Assembly: GCA_046260155.1 (NCBI GenBank)
Contig: JBJYXV010000060.1
Coordinates: forward strand, 41,648-105,647
Length of the DNA stretch: 64,000 nucleotides
Source: PFL25 sp046260155
Lineage (GTDB): Bacteria > Chloroflexota > Anaerolineae > Anaerolineales > UBA4823
Direction of reading: 5' to 3'
The translations under genes were made by a program, and so were the position numbers. The notes beneath the pieces are model-generated. The model was given only the letters and a program-made list of their open reading frames with translations, did no database searches and was not told where the DNA came from. Positions 26,853-35,821 of this stretch are shown here, in pieces. Each line of letters begins with the position of its first letter. The stretch's first letter is position 1.

Positions 26853-27536
26853 TCAAGCTGGCTGGGCAACTGCTTCCATGTAACGTTCCTGTTTGACGCC
26901 ATCCGGCATGGTTGTACCGAGCAATATTGCGCCTGTGAGGTTCGTCTCTCCCAAGCTGGCTCCTGATAGGTTCGCTTCGGTCAGGTTTACACCTGTTAAA
27001 TTTGCATTGCGTAAATCCGAATCCGTCAAATCACAACCGGTCATGTTCGCATCTCTGAGTACTGCCAGGACCAGAATCGCCTCACTAAGATTTGCCCCGG
27101 TCAGATCAGCACCCACCAGGTTGCTTCTTAATTTTGCCCGGCGAAGATCCGCTCCGCGTAAATCTGCTTTTGACAGGATGGCACCCCGCAGATCAGCGCC
27201 GTATAAATCAGCAACTGTCATAATCGCCTCGATCATGACTGCCTCGCTGAGATTAGTGCCATTCAGCAAGGCTTTACTGAAATCTGCTTTCCTCAGGTCA
27301 GCCTGGCTCAAATCAGCATCGGTTAAATTTGCATCCACCAGGACTGCCGTGCTCAAGTCCGCTTCACTCAAGTTTGCACCTTGCAGATTGGCATTCGTTA
27401 AATTCGCTCTCCCCAGGTTTGCCCCATGCAAATCCACCTTACTCAGGTCCGCCCCACTGAGATCGATGTTCCTCAGCCACAGGGGGCCAGGGCGATTTAG
27501 CAACTCGAATATTTGATATTGGGTAAATTCAGTCAT
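26853..27536 (-). CDS. Pentapeptide-repeat protein
   Basis: A 227-residue protein built almost wholly (about residues 20-210) of A(D/N)LXX pentapeptide repeats such as ADLSKVDLHGANLGRANL, which fold into a right-handed quadrilateral beta-helix. Some such proteins protect DNA gyrase, but most have no assigned role and nothing here is diagnostic. There is no signal peptide. The repeats are continuous and intact. The start ATG 27536 follows GGAGG directly, so ribosome-binding spacing is unusual, with AGGAAG further upstream as an alternative. It is convergent with the ATPase-phosphatase operon. Confidence 0.9.
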   Translation of the reverse strand: MTEFTQYQIFELLNRPGPLWLRNIDLSGADLSKVDLHGANLGRANLTNANLQGANLSEADLSTAVLVDANLTDADLSQADLRKADFSKALLNGTNLSEAVMIEAIMTVADLYGADLRGAILSKADLRGADLRRAKLRSNLVGADLTGANLSEAILVLAVLRDANMTGCDLTDSDLRNANLTGVNLTEANLSGASLGETNLTGAILLGTTMPDGVKQERYMEAVAQPA

Positions 27537-27790
27537 CCTCCATCTTCCTAATCCGGCAGGGTCATCGAAATGCCCTCCAACGATATGGTTAGGAGTTCCC
27601 CGCCGGTGGTTGCTGATCCGGTCCAGGTTTCAACAATTTTAGCAAGAATTTTACTTTCTGCAATTACAATCTTGATAGGGGGTAGAAAATTCAGGGATTC
27701 CATCCCCGCCACTTATTAATTTCGTAAGCTGAAATAAGCTAATGAGATGACTTTTATACGCAATCCGGAATCCTCGATAGGAAAAACGAG

Positions 27791-28432
27791 TTAAGCCCTT
27801 CCCTGCCAAAGCGAATCTATCCAGGGAATCACCGATTTGAGTGGTTCAATATACCGGTACATGTCAAAATGGGTGATGCCCTCTAATATTCGAAATTCTA
27901 CTTCAGCCCCTCTTTCCAGCAGGGAATTAACTGTGAATCGGGTTGGCTCCAAAGGTATAAATTCATCGTCCTGGCTGTGGATTACATATAGCGGCACCTT
28001 CCAATTAATTCGTGCAACTCCCTCTGGCGGCCAACCAGACATCACCACAGCGGCAGAAAATCGATCGGGGTGACGGGCCGCGAGATACCAGGTCCCATTG
28101 CCGCCCATACTGTAACCAGTCACCAGAATTTTCTCTGCGTTCACCGCGTAATGCGCTAACACAAAGTCCAGCAGATCCAATACATCAGCCTCACTTTGAG
28201 GGTCACACCAGCTGCTTGCCGTACAATCCGGAGCCACGATTAATGCTCCAAGATCACGCAGGGCTGGTACTACCAGCTCTTCTAAAAGGAGGCGACCATA
28301 ATATGGTATTCCATGACCGGCAAAATGCAGTGCAAGGATCAGGGGTACCGGTTTCTGGTCTGGATCACCCATTGGAACTGCAAGGGTATAGCGCTGGTCA
28401 CCTGGAAACAGCATTTTCTGCTCGATTTTCAT
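27791..28432 (-). CDS. Alpha/beta hydrolase, esterase/PHB-depolymerase-like
   Basis: A 213-residue cytosolic hydrolase. The nucleophile elbow is VTGYSMGGNGTWYLA (Ser near residue 119), the acid lies in HSQDDEFIPLEPTRF and the final His is in EGITHFDMYRY. The N-terminus PLILALHFAGHG carries an oxyanion-hole type HFxGHG. It resembles dienelactone-hydrolase/phospholipase-type esterases; the substrate is not predictable. It is the downstream gene of the MFS transporter (18-bp gap), so the two may import and hydrolyse an ester. Confidence 0.85.
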   Translation of the reverse strand: MKIEQKMLFPGDQRYTLAVPMGDPDQKPVPLILALHFAGHGIPYYGRLLLEELVVPALRDLGALIVAPDCTASSWCDPQSEADVLDLLDFVLAHYAVNAEKILVTGYSMGGNGTWYLAARHPDRFSAAVVMSGWPPEGVARINWKVPLYVIHSQDDEFIPLEPTRFTVNSLLERGAEVEFRILEGITHFDMYRYIEPLKSVIPWIDSLWQGRA

Positions 28433-28450
28433 CCAGCAAATCCCCTTGCT

Positions 28451-29698
28451 TCACTCCACAGAGGTTTCATCTCCGGATTTCTCACCGACTAAAAGCTGCG
28501 CTTCCTTCAGTCTGGTCGCAAGCAAAAGACCGATCAACATTAACCCGATAAGCACGAATAGCGAGGCGGTCATCGAGCCTGTTTCTTGATCCTTGAAGCT
28601 GTCCATTCCCAGGATGAAAAGTATGCCCGAGATTTGCCCCATCAGCAGAAGCATACCATTCGAGGTCCCCTCTGGAGCAGGATAAGTTATCTCTGCACCG
28701 TACTGGAATCCTACCGGTCCAGCACTCAACAGGAAGAAACCCATCACAAATGCCGAGAGCATTAACATTGTGTAATTGTCTAAGAGCGTAATACCTACCA
28801 GACCAAGTGTTGCCGCCGCAAGAGAAACCAAGATAAATGGCACGCGCCTGCGGTAATGATCGGAAAGAAGCGGGATCACCAGGGCTCCCAGGATCCCTCC
28901 CACAACCATCAACCCGCCAATGACTCCGGCCTGTAGGATCGAAAAACCCCGGGGTCTGAGGATATCCTCAATCCAGGTCGTCACGCTATTAAATACGCCT
29001 AAACCAATAAAAAAGATCGCCATCAACAGGATAAATTCCCGCATGCGCACCATCTGTTTGAGACCATCAAAGACCAGTGATCTCTCCTCCTGCCCTGGAA
29101 GACTGGCTGGTGAGGGTGGGCGTTCTCTTGCAAAAACCAAGAAGAACACGCAAGCAACCAGCGCTGCTGCTCCATAAATCAGCAGCATATTATAGATGCT
29201 GGAATTCAGGACCAATATGGGAGTCAACATCATCCCGATAACGATACCCAGGTACATTGCTAGTGATCCCAGACCAGATGCGGTTGCCCGCTCCTGGATT
29301 GGAAACCAGCGTGCGGCGACCTTGGTCAATGCATTGAGGATAAATGGCTGTCCAACGGCAATCCCGATCTGGAAGATCAGCACCAAGGTGTAATCGTCCC
29401 CTGCCAGAGCGCGCGCCAGGCCAAAGATACCCGTCAGCAAAGCTCCAATACCAACTGCGGTCCGGAAGCCGTAGGTGTCGATCACCCAGGATGCGGGTAT
29501 CGAAACAAAAATATACACGATCATGAAGCTCATCGATAGTAAACCGATGCTCAAATCGCTAACACCGTAATATTTCGCCGCCACACCAGTGATTGGTGCA
29601 AAAGTGATCCAAGCCAACTGGTTAACAGCGATCACCCCCATAAACACTACCAGGACGACCCAACGGTAAGCATAGATTTTAAAACTCTCTGATGTCAT
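28451..29698 (-). CDS. MFS transporter, FLVCR/oxalate-type
   Basis: About 415 residues from ATG 29698, chosen because GAGGAG lies nine bases before it; an open frame reaches 29767 but has no SD. Twelve membrane helices are predicted. Helix 1 opens YRWVVLVVFMGVIAVNQLAWI, one residue group typical of FLVCR-like major facilitator proteins, and the helix 2-3 loop has SWVIDTYGFRTAVGIGA. Substrates in this group include heme, choline and small acids in eukaryotes; none can be assigned here. It is upstream of the esterase. Confidence 0.85.
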   Translation of the reverse strand: MTSESFKIYAYRWVVLVVFMGVIAVNQLAWITFAPITGVAAKYYGVSDLSIGLLSMSFMIVYIFVSIPASWVIDTYGFRTAVGIGALLTGIFGLARALAGDDYTLVLIFQIGIAVGQPFILNALTKVAARWFPIQERATASGLGSLAMYLGIVIGMMLTPILVLNSSIYNMLLIYGAAALVACVFFLVFARERPPSPASLPGQEERSLVFDGLKQMVRMREFILLMAIFFIGLGVFNSVTTWIEDILRPRGFSILQAGVIGGLMVVGGILGALVIPLLSDHYRRRVPFILVSLAAATLGLVGITLLDNYTMLMLSAFVMGFFLLSAGPVGFQYGAEITYPAPEGTSNGMLLLMGQISGILFILGMDSFKDQETGSMTASLFVLIGLMLIGLLLATRLKEAQLLVGEKSGDETSVE

Positions 29699-30069
29699 CT
29701 CAATCATCTCCTCAGGTAGTATGCCGGTGATTGGATCAACACTAATCCTGGGATTAAGTTTCCTCATTTTGAAAATTACTTATTTATTTCGGTGAAATCT
29801 CGGTTTTTCCTTTTATTATCAATGCCTTTCACAATCAAATTATTGAAGAGAAAATCTACTCCTTCGATCCTCATTCGCGTAGATAGACTCGAATCTAAAA
29901 CAACGATGATTTGTCCACTTTCAAATGGTACTAAAATTGAGCCCTTTACACTTTACGTTCACATCATTCTGCAGAGTTTTTGAAATCAATGGTATGGTTT
30001 ATTCAGGAATCCCTTGAAAGAGTGTGTAACTTTTTGCCATTTTGTGGATATTATGGGAGAAGGTATTTG
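29699..30069. other. 371-bp divergent intergenic region
   Basis: This spans from the MFS start to the sigma-factor start and must hold promoters for both. It is AT-rich and carries no coding frame I trust. A TTTACACTTTACGTTC stretch at about 29945-29960 might be a sigma-factor-type promoter, but no standard -35/-10 pair with correct spacing was found. The open frame from 29980 into the sigma gene lacks an SD and family similarity, so it is treated as leader. Confidence 0.35.
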
Positions 30070-30555
30070 ATGCTTAATTTCCAAACCCTTTATGATTCAT
30101 ATGCTGCTGAAGTTTATAGGTTTGCCTATTGGCTATCTGGAGACAGGTTTGAAGCAGAGGATATCACTTCTGAAACTTTTGTTCGCGCTTGGATTCGCTT
30201 CAATTCTATTCGTACTGCAACACTTAAAGCCTACCTGTTCACCATCGCCCGCAATATATATCTCAAGAAATTAAGAAAAACAAACAACCAGGTACCCATG
30301 AGTGATTCCTTCCCTGATCGAAGCCCCGGACTCGAAAAAATGATCGAATCGCGCCTTGAATTACAACACATCCAATCCATCCTTCAGCAGCTGCCAGAAG
30401 TTGATCGAGCAGCTTTCGTATTGCGTGTTCAACATGAGTTACCTTATATAGAGATCGCCAGGGTTTTACAGATTTCTCATGCTTCTGCAAAAGTAAAAGT
30501 CCATCGTGTTCGGAAAAAGCTGCTTGCTGGTCGGGCGGATAAGGAGGTTTATTGA
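30070..30555 (+). CDS. ECF-type sigma factor
   Basis: About 161 residues from ATG 30070, which has a strong GGAGAAGG at the right distance; the open frame extends further upstream without similarity. Region 2 is recognisable in LYDSYAAEVYRFAYWL, DITSETFVRAW and AYLFTIARNIYLK, and region 4 in LPEVDRAAFVLRVQHE and EIARVLQISHASAKVKVHR. It would direct RNA polymerase to a small regulon. The next two genes, a membrane partner and a Sensor-domain protein, are only a few bases downstream or within one transcript, suggesting regulator and target in one operon. Confidence 0.9.
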   Translation: MLNFQTLYDSYAAEVYRFAYWLSGDRFEAEDITSETFVRAWIRFNSIRTATLKAYLFTIARNIYLKKLRKTNNQVPMSDSFPDRSPGLEKMIESRLELQHIQSILQQLPEVDRAAFVLRVQHELPYIEIARVLQISHASAKVKVHRVRKKLLAGRADKEVY

Positions 30556-30557
30556 TC

Positions 30558-30860
30558 ATGGAAGTCACAAAGGATGTCATTCTTGATTTGTTGCCATTGT
30601 ATCTGGCTGGTGAAGTGAGCGAAGATACACGCAGTCTGATCGAGAATTACCTGGCTGGGGACGAGGACCTCGCAGCCCTGGCAAAACAATCCGATTTATT
30701 GCACTTGCCCGGAGATATTCCAGTTTCACTCACGGACGAAGATAAAATGAAAGCATACCGGAAAACGAAGTGGATGATGGTCCTAGCGATCGTGATCTTG
30801 TCAATAATCTTCGCTCTTGTTCTGGGCGCGACATTCTATGCCTTTTTCATCTCTGGATAA
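30558..30860 (+). CDS. Small membrane protein, probable anti-sigma factor
   Basis: About 100 residues from ATG 30558 (ten bases after AAGGAGG; TTG 30552 is also possible). The N-terminal part DVILDLLPLYLAGEVSEDT resembles the cytosolic domain of anti-sigma factors, while residues about 73-98 form one membrane helix. The His-x3-Cys-x2-Cys zinc motif of ZAS anti-sigma factors is absent. Its position directly after the sigma gene, with overlapping or near-overlapping ends, supports an anti-sigma role, which remains inferred. Confidence 0.75.
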   Translation: MEVTKDVILDLLPLYLAGEVSEDTRSLIENYLAGDEDLAALAKQSDLLHLPGDIPVSLTDEDKMKAYRKTKWMMVLAIVILSIIFALVLGATFYAFFISG

Positions 30861-30935
30861 TCCTTCGATCGGTAAGGTTTTACGCTCAGATAAAATGATC
30901 TTCAGAGCCTAATTTATAAAGGAAGGAGGATTGAA

Positions 30936-31613
30936 ATGGGAAAATCAAATCAATCCACAGGTCGATTGCTCAGAGTCATATTCAACCGGCAGGCTTACCT
31001 CAACTTGCTATACTTGGGAGCAGCGTTTCCTCTCGGTGTCTTTTACTTCGTATTCCTGGTTTCCGGGATTTCGCTCGGTATTTCAACATTGATCATTTGG
31101 GTTGGTATCCCCATCCTTCTGATAGTCGGTTTCGGGTGGTGGTGGTTGGCAAGGTTCGAACATGCAATGGCCGTTCACCTGCTGCATGAAAATATGCCTG
31201 CTATGGTACGACCAGCAATGGAAAACAAGAGTACATGGACAAATTTAAAGGCACACCTGACTTCTCAGGTCACATGGAAAAGTTTGCTCTATCTTTTCCT
31301 AAAATTTCCCCTCGGGTTGGCTACCTTCATTCTAGTGATCACATTAGTGGCTCTAACAATGGCGTTTCTCAGCATGCCGCTTGTATATTCCACAAATTCA
31401 CCATTTAATGCTGGAATCTCTATTGGTATGGGCTTGCCTGTATGGCACATCGATAGCATCAGCGATGCCCTGATATGTGCCTTTATCGGTCTACTGTTGT
31501 GGCCGGTGACTCTCCACATCACCAATGGACTAGCTTGGGTGCATGCCAAATTTGCCAGGATGATGTTGACAAATTATCCATTGGAAAAGATGCCAGCAAC
31601 TTTTTCAGTCTAA
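30936..31613 (+). CDS. Sensor-domain (PF13796-like) membrane protein
   Basis: A 225-residue protein with four or more helices in two pairs. The repeated pattern AYLNLLYLGAAFPLGVFYF and later SLLYLFLKFPLGLATFIL, with GIPILLIVGFGWWWLARFEH between, is that of the 'putative sensor' domain often found N-terminal to kinases in Actinomycetota and Chloroflexota, here without any kinase. It follows an ECF sigma factor and its partner on the same strand, and AAGGAGG precedes ATG 30936. It may be a membrane-stress sensor or a target of the sigma factor. Confidence 0.8.
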   Translation: MGKSNQSTGRLLRVIFNRQAYLNLLYLGAAFPLGVFYFVFLVSGISLGISTLIIWVGIPILLIVGFGWWWLARFEHAMAVHLLHENMPAMVRPAMENKSTWTNLKAHLTSQVTWKSLLYLFLKFPLGLATFILVITLVALTMAFLSMPLVYSTNSPFNAGISIGMGLPVWHIDSISDALICAFIGLLLWPVTLHITNGLAWVHAKFARMMLTNYPLEKMPATFSV

Positions 31614-31691
31614 GGTAAAAGGATCCAGTGTCCAGGTTTGATAATTTAATCCTGGAGCAGACCCGGGTTAACTTGCAGCAACCATTAAGAT

Positions 31692-32618
31692 TCACAACTC
31701 TTTTGTCCACATTTCAGATAAGTCACTTTGGGAAAAGCCGATCGAGGTGTAGAAAGCACTGGCTCCTTCAGAACCAGAACCGACAAAGGCTATCTCTGCA
31801 CCCATCCGTTCAAGCCTGTGCAATCCTTCATGGATTACTGCTTTCCCCAACCCCAGGCGCTGGTATTCCGGTGCCGTTCCCACGGGTTCAAATGAACCTG
31901 CCCGGGTGGCATCGTCGAACCATATTGTGCAAAAAGAACACAATTCGCCGTCTGGCGAAACTACGATCAGATCTAAATCCCTTCGATACAGCGGTGCGCG
32001 CTGGATATTTAGATACCATTCCCAACCATCATAATCTTCATCTGCCTCATCCGGGTGGAATGTTTTCCACGATAGGTAACTGCGCGCGGGCAGTTCACCG
32101 ATATCTCCCAGTGCACGAACCTTGAATCCCTCAGGTAGCTCCACTGCCTGGCTTGATTTTGAAATCAGACACGAGTGATGTCGCTCCCAGTATTTTGTAC
32201 GCTGGAAACCATGTTTACTAAGAATTCCCTGGCGTACATCATCATGCTCCCCGGTAAATATATTTAGTCTTGGTCGTTTACCTGAATTAGCATCTGCCAG
32301 GTTCTCTTCAGCAACTGCAACCATCTGCTGCTCTAAAGATGGTGTCCGGAATTGGGGATCGACCTGCAAATATGCACATCCAGGTCCTTCTGGGTTCAGA
32401 ACTGCCCGGATTTGATCACCCTCATCTTCCCAGATAAAAACATCGGTTTCAAGATTACCATGCCCCAAATTCTCGATACCATGCCAGCGCCAGTAATCAA
32501 AACGGTATGCCTGCCAGCTCAATTCCCGACGTTTGTTAGCTATGAAGACGCGCTGTAAAAATTCCCTGATTTTCCAATAATCATCTTCACCCTGGTATGG
32601 ACGCGGGATGAGCTTCAC
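31692..32618 (-). CDS. GNAT-family N-acetyltransferase
   Basis: A 308-residue protein of GNAT type. The C-terminal half has the acetyl-CoA binding motif in APEYQRLGLGKAVIHEGLHRL (about residues 253-273) and ends with the typical FYTSIGFSQSD. The N-terminal half (about 1-140) looks like a second, diverged GNAT-like fold, with VDPQFRTPSLEQQMV. Substrate unknown. It stands alone on the minus strand, convergent with the Sensor-domain gene. Confidence 0.85.
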   Translation of the reverse strand: MKLIPRPYQGEDDYWKIREFLQRVFIANKRRELSWQAYRFDYWRWHGIENLGHGNLETDVFIWEDEGDQIRAVLNPEGPGCAYLQVDPQFRTPSLEQQMVAVAEENLADANSGKRPRLNIFTGEHDDVRQGILSKHGFQRTKYWERHHSCLISKSSQAVELPEGFKVRALGDIGELPARSYLSWKTFHPDEADEDYDGWEWYLNIQRAPLYRRDLDLIVVSPDGELCSFCTIWFDDATRAGSFEPVGTAPEYQRLGLGKAVIHEGLHRLERMGAEIAFVGSGSEGASAFYTSIGFSQSDLSEMWTKEL

Positions 32619-32690
32619 TCAAATTACTCCAACCTGGTGGACATCGAAAAATACCAGCAATCGATTATTTTTATCTATGCGCATCAAAAA

Positions 32691-32738
32691 GGAGTGTTGG
32701 CAAGCCAGATAAGCATGCCTTCCGACACCCTTTTTTTT
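32691..32738. terminator. Bidirectional terminator-like hairpin
   Basis: An imperfect hairpin with outer stem AAAAAGGAGTGT / ACACCCTTTTT spans about 32686-32735, flanked by A-rich sequence on one side and eight T at 32731-32738 on the other. It lies just beyond the end of the minus-strand 329-residue gene and ahead of the GNAT start. It can end transcription in both directions, with inner bulges reducing stability. Confidence 0.55.
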
Positions 32739-32857
32739 CAGGGTAACCACCCATTCTCCAGCATTATTCACCCGGCTTTACCCATATCCACTATATGAAG
32801 GTGAAACCTTGATCGTGGTTTAATATCTCACTGATTTTCAGGATCTTGAAAATACAG

Positions 32858-32880
32858 ATCTGAAATCTCCGATTTCAGAT
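32858..32880. repeat. Perfect 10-bp inverted repeat
   Basis: ATCTGAAATC and GATTTCAGAT are separated by TCC, giving a perfect hairpin of 10 bp with a 3-base loop. It lies about 70 bp beyond the stop of the minus-strand 329-residue gene. With no T tract on either side it may protect mRNA ends or be an operator rather than a terminator. Confidence 0.5.
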
Positions 32881-32949
32881 TTCGAGGTAGCGGTTAAACC
32901 TCCTGTGCAAATTTCAATACCATTTGATTTGAAGACCCAGGTGAATAAT

Positions 32950-33939
32950 TCACTTTACAGCTCCTTCTGGAAGGTGAATTGCGATCCTGCACCACAAATC
33001 ACCTTGCAAGACCGATGCAACAATCTCGGCATGCAACGGTTGACCAAAAATCACTTCCCAGGGCTTTTTATGAAAAGCTGCACTACAATTACAGAACCAG
33101 CTTGGGATACCGGATTTTCCAGATTTCAATGATTCCTTCACCCAGGGACAGTGGCAGTAGTAATATCTCTTCTTTGTTTCATCCTGCTCAGCCAGGTATT
33201 CCTTTGCCATGTGGGGGATCTTCATCTCGTAAATAATACTGCCTTCCCGTACTCCCTGGCGAATCTCAGGCATCCGGTCGACAAACTCAATCACCTCTTC
33301 GGTGATTTCCTGGTTGAAGAATAGCATTCCTGATGCTTTAATATCTTCTAATTGGGAAATAAATTCCACCCCCTTTTGATCCAAATATTGATCAATGTCC
33401 TGACAATCCCTGTACTTGTTCCTCTCTTCAAAGTACCATTCATCCTTGAGGTCGCGCAGCCCACCACCCACGATCTTTTCCCTTGTTCCAAGGTCAATCT
33501 CACGTTCCAATCCTTCCAGGGCAGCTTGCATCACAGCAGGTTTTTCAGAATTTGGCGTGCCTAGTGGAATTCTATCCACACCGGAGAAAATTGCATCCCG
33601 CTTCTCATCTCCCACCTCTTGGCCAACCTTGTGATACAAATTATCCAGCACTTCTGCGCCATCCAGCAGCTCCAAGACACCTGAGTAGAGGGCATGATTT
33701 CCACAAGATAAACCATAACGGGCAAGGGCTACGTAATGGTCATAGCTATTTAATCCTGTCTCTATCATTTGATTTGAGTAAGACAGGATATTCTCCCGGG
33801 TCGATTCCGCTAGCGATCTCCTATGGGCAAAGGACTCAAGATATGCCTCGTATCTGGTCACCATGAGGATGGATTGGTCGATTTCTTCCCCCGATAGATT
33901 CCTCGTCTTGAGAAATTTTATATACTCATCTCTATCCAT
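32950..33939 (-). CDS. Unrecognised protein with CxC...CxC C-terminus
   Basis: A 329-residue, soluble, acidic and largely helical protein. I do not firmly recognise the family. Residues 1-240 are helix-rich with many Glu and Lys. The last 90 residues carry YYYCHCPWVKESL, then SWFCNCSAAFHKKPWEVIFG and later LWCRIAIHLP: two CxC pairs about 20 residues apart plus a fifth Cys and several His, as in a metal-binding or redox site. Similar endings occur in some uncharacterised DUF families of anaerobes. It is monocistronic with a terminator-like hairpin downstream. Confidence 0.7.
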   Translation of the reverse strand: MDRDEYIKFLKTRNLSGEEIDQSILMVTRYEAYLESFAHRRSLAESTRENILSYSNQMIETGLNSYDHYVALARYGLSCGNHALYSGVLELLDGAEVLDNLYHKVGQEVGDEKRDAIFSGVDRIPLGTPNSEKPAVMQAALEGLEREIDLGTREKIVGGGLRDLKDEWYFEERNKYRDCQDIDQYLDQKGVEFISQLEDIKASGMLFFNQEITEEVIEFVDRMPEIRQGVREGSIIYEMKIPHMAKEYLAEQDETKKRYYYCHCPWVKESLKSGKSGIPSWFCNCSAAFHKKPWEVIFGQPLHAEIVASVLQGDLWCRIAIHLPEGAVK

Positions 33940-34199
33940 ATAGGCAACTCCTCTGTTTTATTGATTCTACTCGTTGGAATTCTTGAAAGTTCAGTCCTGT
34001 CTGACAGCAATCAAAGCTGAGCTGGTCGATTTTGATTGATCACAATCCGATCATTTTGGACTCAATGGCAACCAATCTACCAAGATACGATCTGGCTCAG
34101 CTATAGGTGCCGCTATAATAGAGGAAATGAACCTCATGGATATCATTATAAGTAATTTAATGGGAAGTATTATCCGCTTTTTACTCTAAGGAGACTAAA

Positions 34200-34799
34200 A
34201 TGTCTGTCCGTGAATTCCTTCCAAATTCAAAGTACCAAATCAAGATGATGGTGATGATCAGTTTGATCGCTCTTCTGGTCCTGGTTGGCGGGGGGATCCT
34301 GGCTGGTTTGATCAGCCTGGATGATCCCGGTGCAGGGTTGGTCATCTTTTTAATCACTATCGCCGGGGATTTTATTTATTGGGTGGTTGGGATGCTCCTC
34401 TCCGTACCTTACTTCCGCAGTTTACGCTATGAAATCCTGGAGGACGAGGTGATCGTGAATGTAGGCATTGTCACGCATTCGGTCAAACATGTCCCCTTTC
34501 GTACAGTGACCAATATCACCGTCAAGCGGGATATCTTCGATCGCTGGTTCTTTAATTTAGGCACACTCAACATCCAAACAGCCGGTATGAGCGGTCAAAA
34601 AGGCGCTGAGGAGAGCCTGGTGGGATTGGATAATGTCCAGGAAGTCTACGAACTCGTGGTCACGCAACTGCGTCGATTCCGGGGTGCCATGTCCCCCACC
34701 ACCATCCAGGAGAGTTTAACCGGTGATGGTTCATCAGAGCTGCTTGATGAAGTCCGTTCAATCCGCAAGCTGCTTGAGGAAGAGGGCAACAAATCTTAA
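34200..34799 (+). CDS. PH-domain (bPH2/DUF304-like) membrane protein
   Basis: A 199-residue protein. Two membrane helices occupy about residues 15-65, followed by a bacterial PH-like domain (about 75-160) with LRYEILEDEVIVNVGIV and VPFRTVTNITVKRDIFDRWF, typical of the DUF304/YdbS group. The C-terminus ends in an acidic helix (SIRKLLEEE). AAGGAG precedes ATG 34200. The role of such proteins in bacteria is unclear; membrane location is supported. Confidence 0.85.
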   Translation: MSVREFLPNSKYQIKMMVMISLIALLVLVGGGILAGLISLDDPGAGLVIFLITIAGDFIYWVVGMLLSVPYFRSLRYEILEDEVIVNVGIVTHSVKHVPFRTVTNITVKRDIFDRWFFNLGTLNIQTAGMSGQKGAEESLVGLDNVQEVYELVVTQLRRFRGAMSPTTIQESLTGDGSSELLDEVRSIRKLLEEEGNKS

Positions 34800-35044
34800 T
34801 CCTAAATAGGAAAGCGTTTCCTGCTATTTCAAGTTTAGGTTTACCATGACGGAACCTGCTTGGATTAGGCTAGATAAGAGGCGTTATATACGCACTGCAA
34901 ATTTTCTGGATAATGATTGGCTTTATGATACTTACCGATTCCAGGAGATCACCCATCACTAGTCTTTTGTGAGCATAGCTGGCTGTAGAAAGTGCAAGTA
35001 TAATCAATCATCAAAAACCTCATAAATTCCGGATCCTTTCCCCC

Positions 35045-35821
35045 ATGAACCCTATTCCCAAGACCAATCTCATCCAAACCCAGGACCTGGTCAAGCGCTT
35101 CGGTGAAAAAACCGCCGTTGACCAGGTCACCTTCCAGGTTGCCGCAGGCGAGGTATTTGGCTTCCTCGGTCCTAACGGAGCAGGAAAAACCACCACGATC
35201 AAGATGATCGTGGGACTGCTGCAACCCACTTCAGGATCAATCGAGGTCGCAGGTTTCGACCTCCAGGAGCAGCCGCTACAAGCCAAGGCTGTTTGTGGTT
35301 ACCTGCCAGATACCCCGAATCTTTATCCAAAGCTCTCTGCCAGGGAGCTGCTGCGTTTCGTGGGGGACCTGTATGAAATTAACCAAGAGCAGGTCGGGCA
35401 CCGCAGCCAAGAACTGCTGCGGCTATTTGAACTGGTCGATGCAGCAGATGATCCCATTGATACATACAGCCATGGAATGCAACAAAAAACTGCTCTCGCC
35501 AGCGCTTTACTTCACGACCCTCAGGTGCTCGTAATGGACGAACCGACTGTGGGGCTTGACCCGCGCTCTGCCCGGTTGATCAAGGATATTCTCCGCCAGT
35601 TAGCCGATCGCGGGGCAGCGATATTTCTCTCCACCCACATCCTCGAGATAGCCGAGCGCATGTGCGACCGGATCGGGATCATCAATGAAGGCCGCCTGGT
35701 TGCTGTGGGTACGATGCAGGAGCTGCGCGCCATTGGTAAAGGAGAAACCAGCCTGGAGGATATCTTCCTTAATTTGACCGGGGGCACTGAATATGCAGAG
35801 ATCGCTGAGGTACTCAAGTGA
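35045..35821 (+). CDS. ABC transporter ATP-binding protein
   Basis: A 258-residue nucleotide-binding subunit. Walker A is GPNGAGKTTTIKM (near residue 40), the Q-loop is in IVGLLQPTSG, the signature is YSHGMQQKTALA (in place of LSGGQ), Walker B is VLVMDEPTVGLDP and the switch is STHI. The divergent signature and short length are typical of exporters for antibiotics, lipids or copper (ABC-2 type). It overlaps the permease start by four bases (GTGA). Confidence 0.95.
   Translation: MNPIPKTNLIQTQDLVKRFGEKTAVDQVTFQVAAGEVFGFLGPNGAGKTTTIKMIVGLLQPTSGSIEVAGFDLQEQPLQAKAVCGYLPDTPNLYPKLSARELLRFVGDLYEINQEQVGHRSQELLRLFELVDAADDPIDTYSHGMQQKTALASALLHDPQVLVMDEPTVGLDPRSARLIKDILRQLADRGAAIFLSTHILEIAERMCDRIGIINEGRLVAVGTMQELRAIGKGETSLEDIFLNLTGGTEYAEIAEVLK

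Noticed and set aside
26893..27516. 207-codon open frame on the plus strand opposite the pentapeptide gene
   Set aside because: It is the shadow of a repetitive coding sequence; the protein is low-complexity Ser/Arg/Ala and has no ribosome-binding site.
27903..28100. Possible overlap gene on the plus strand inside the esterase
   Set aside because: Several antisense frames occur here but none has an SD or family motif.
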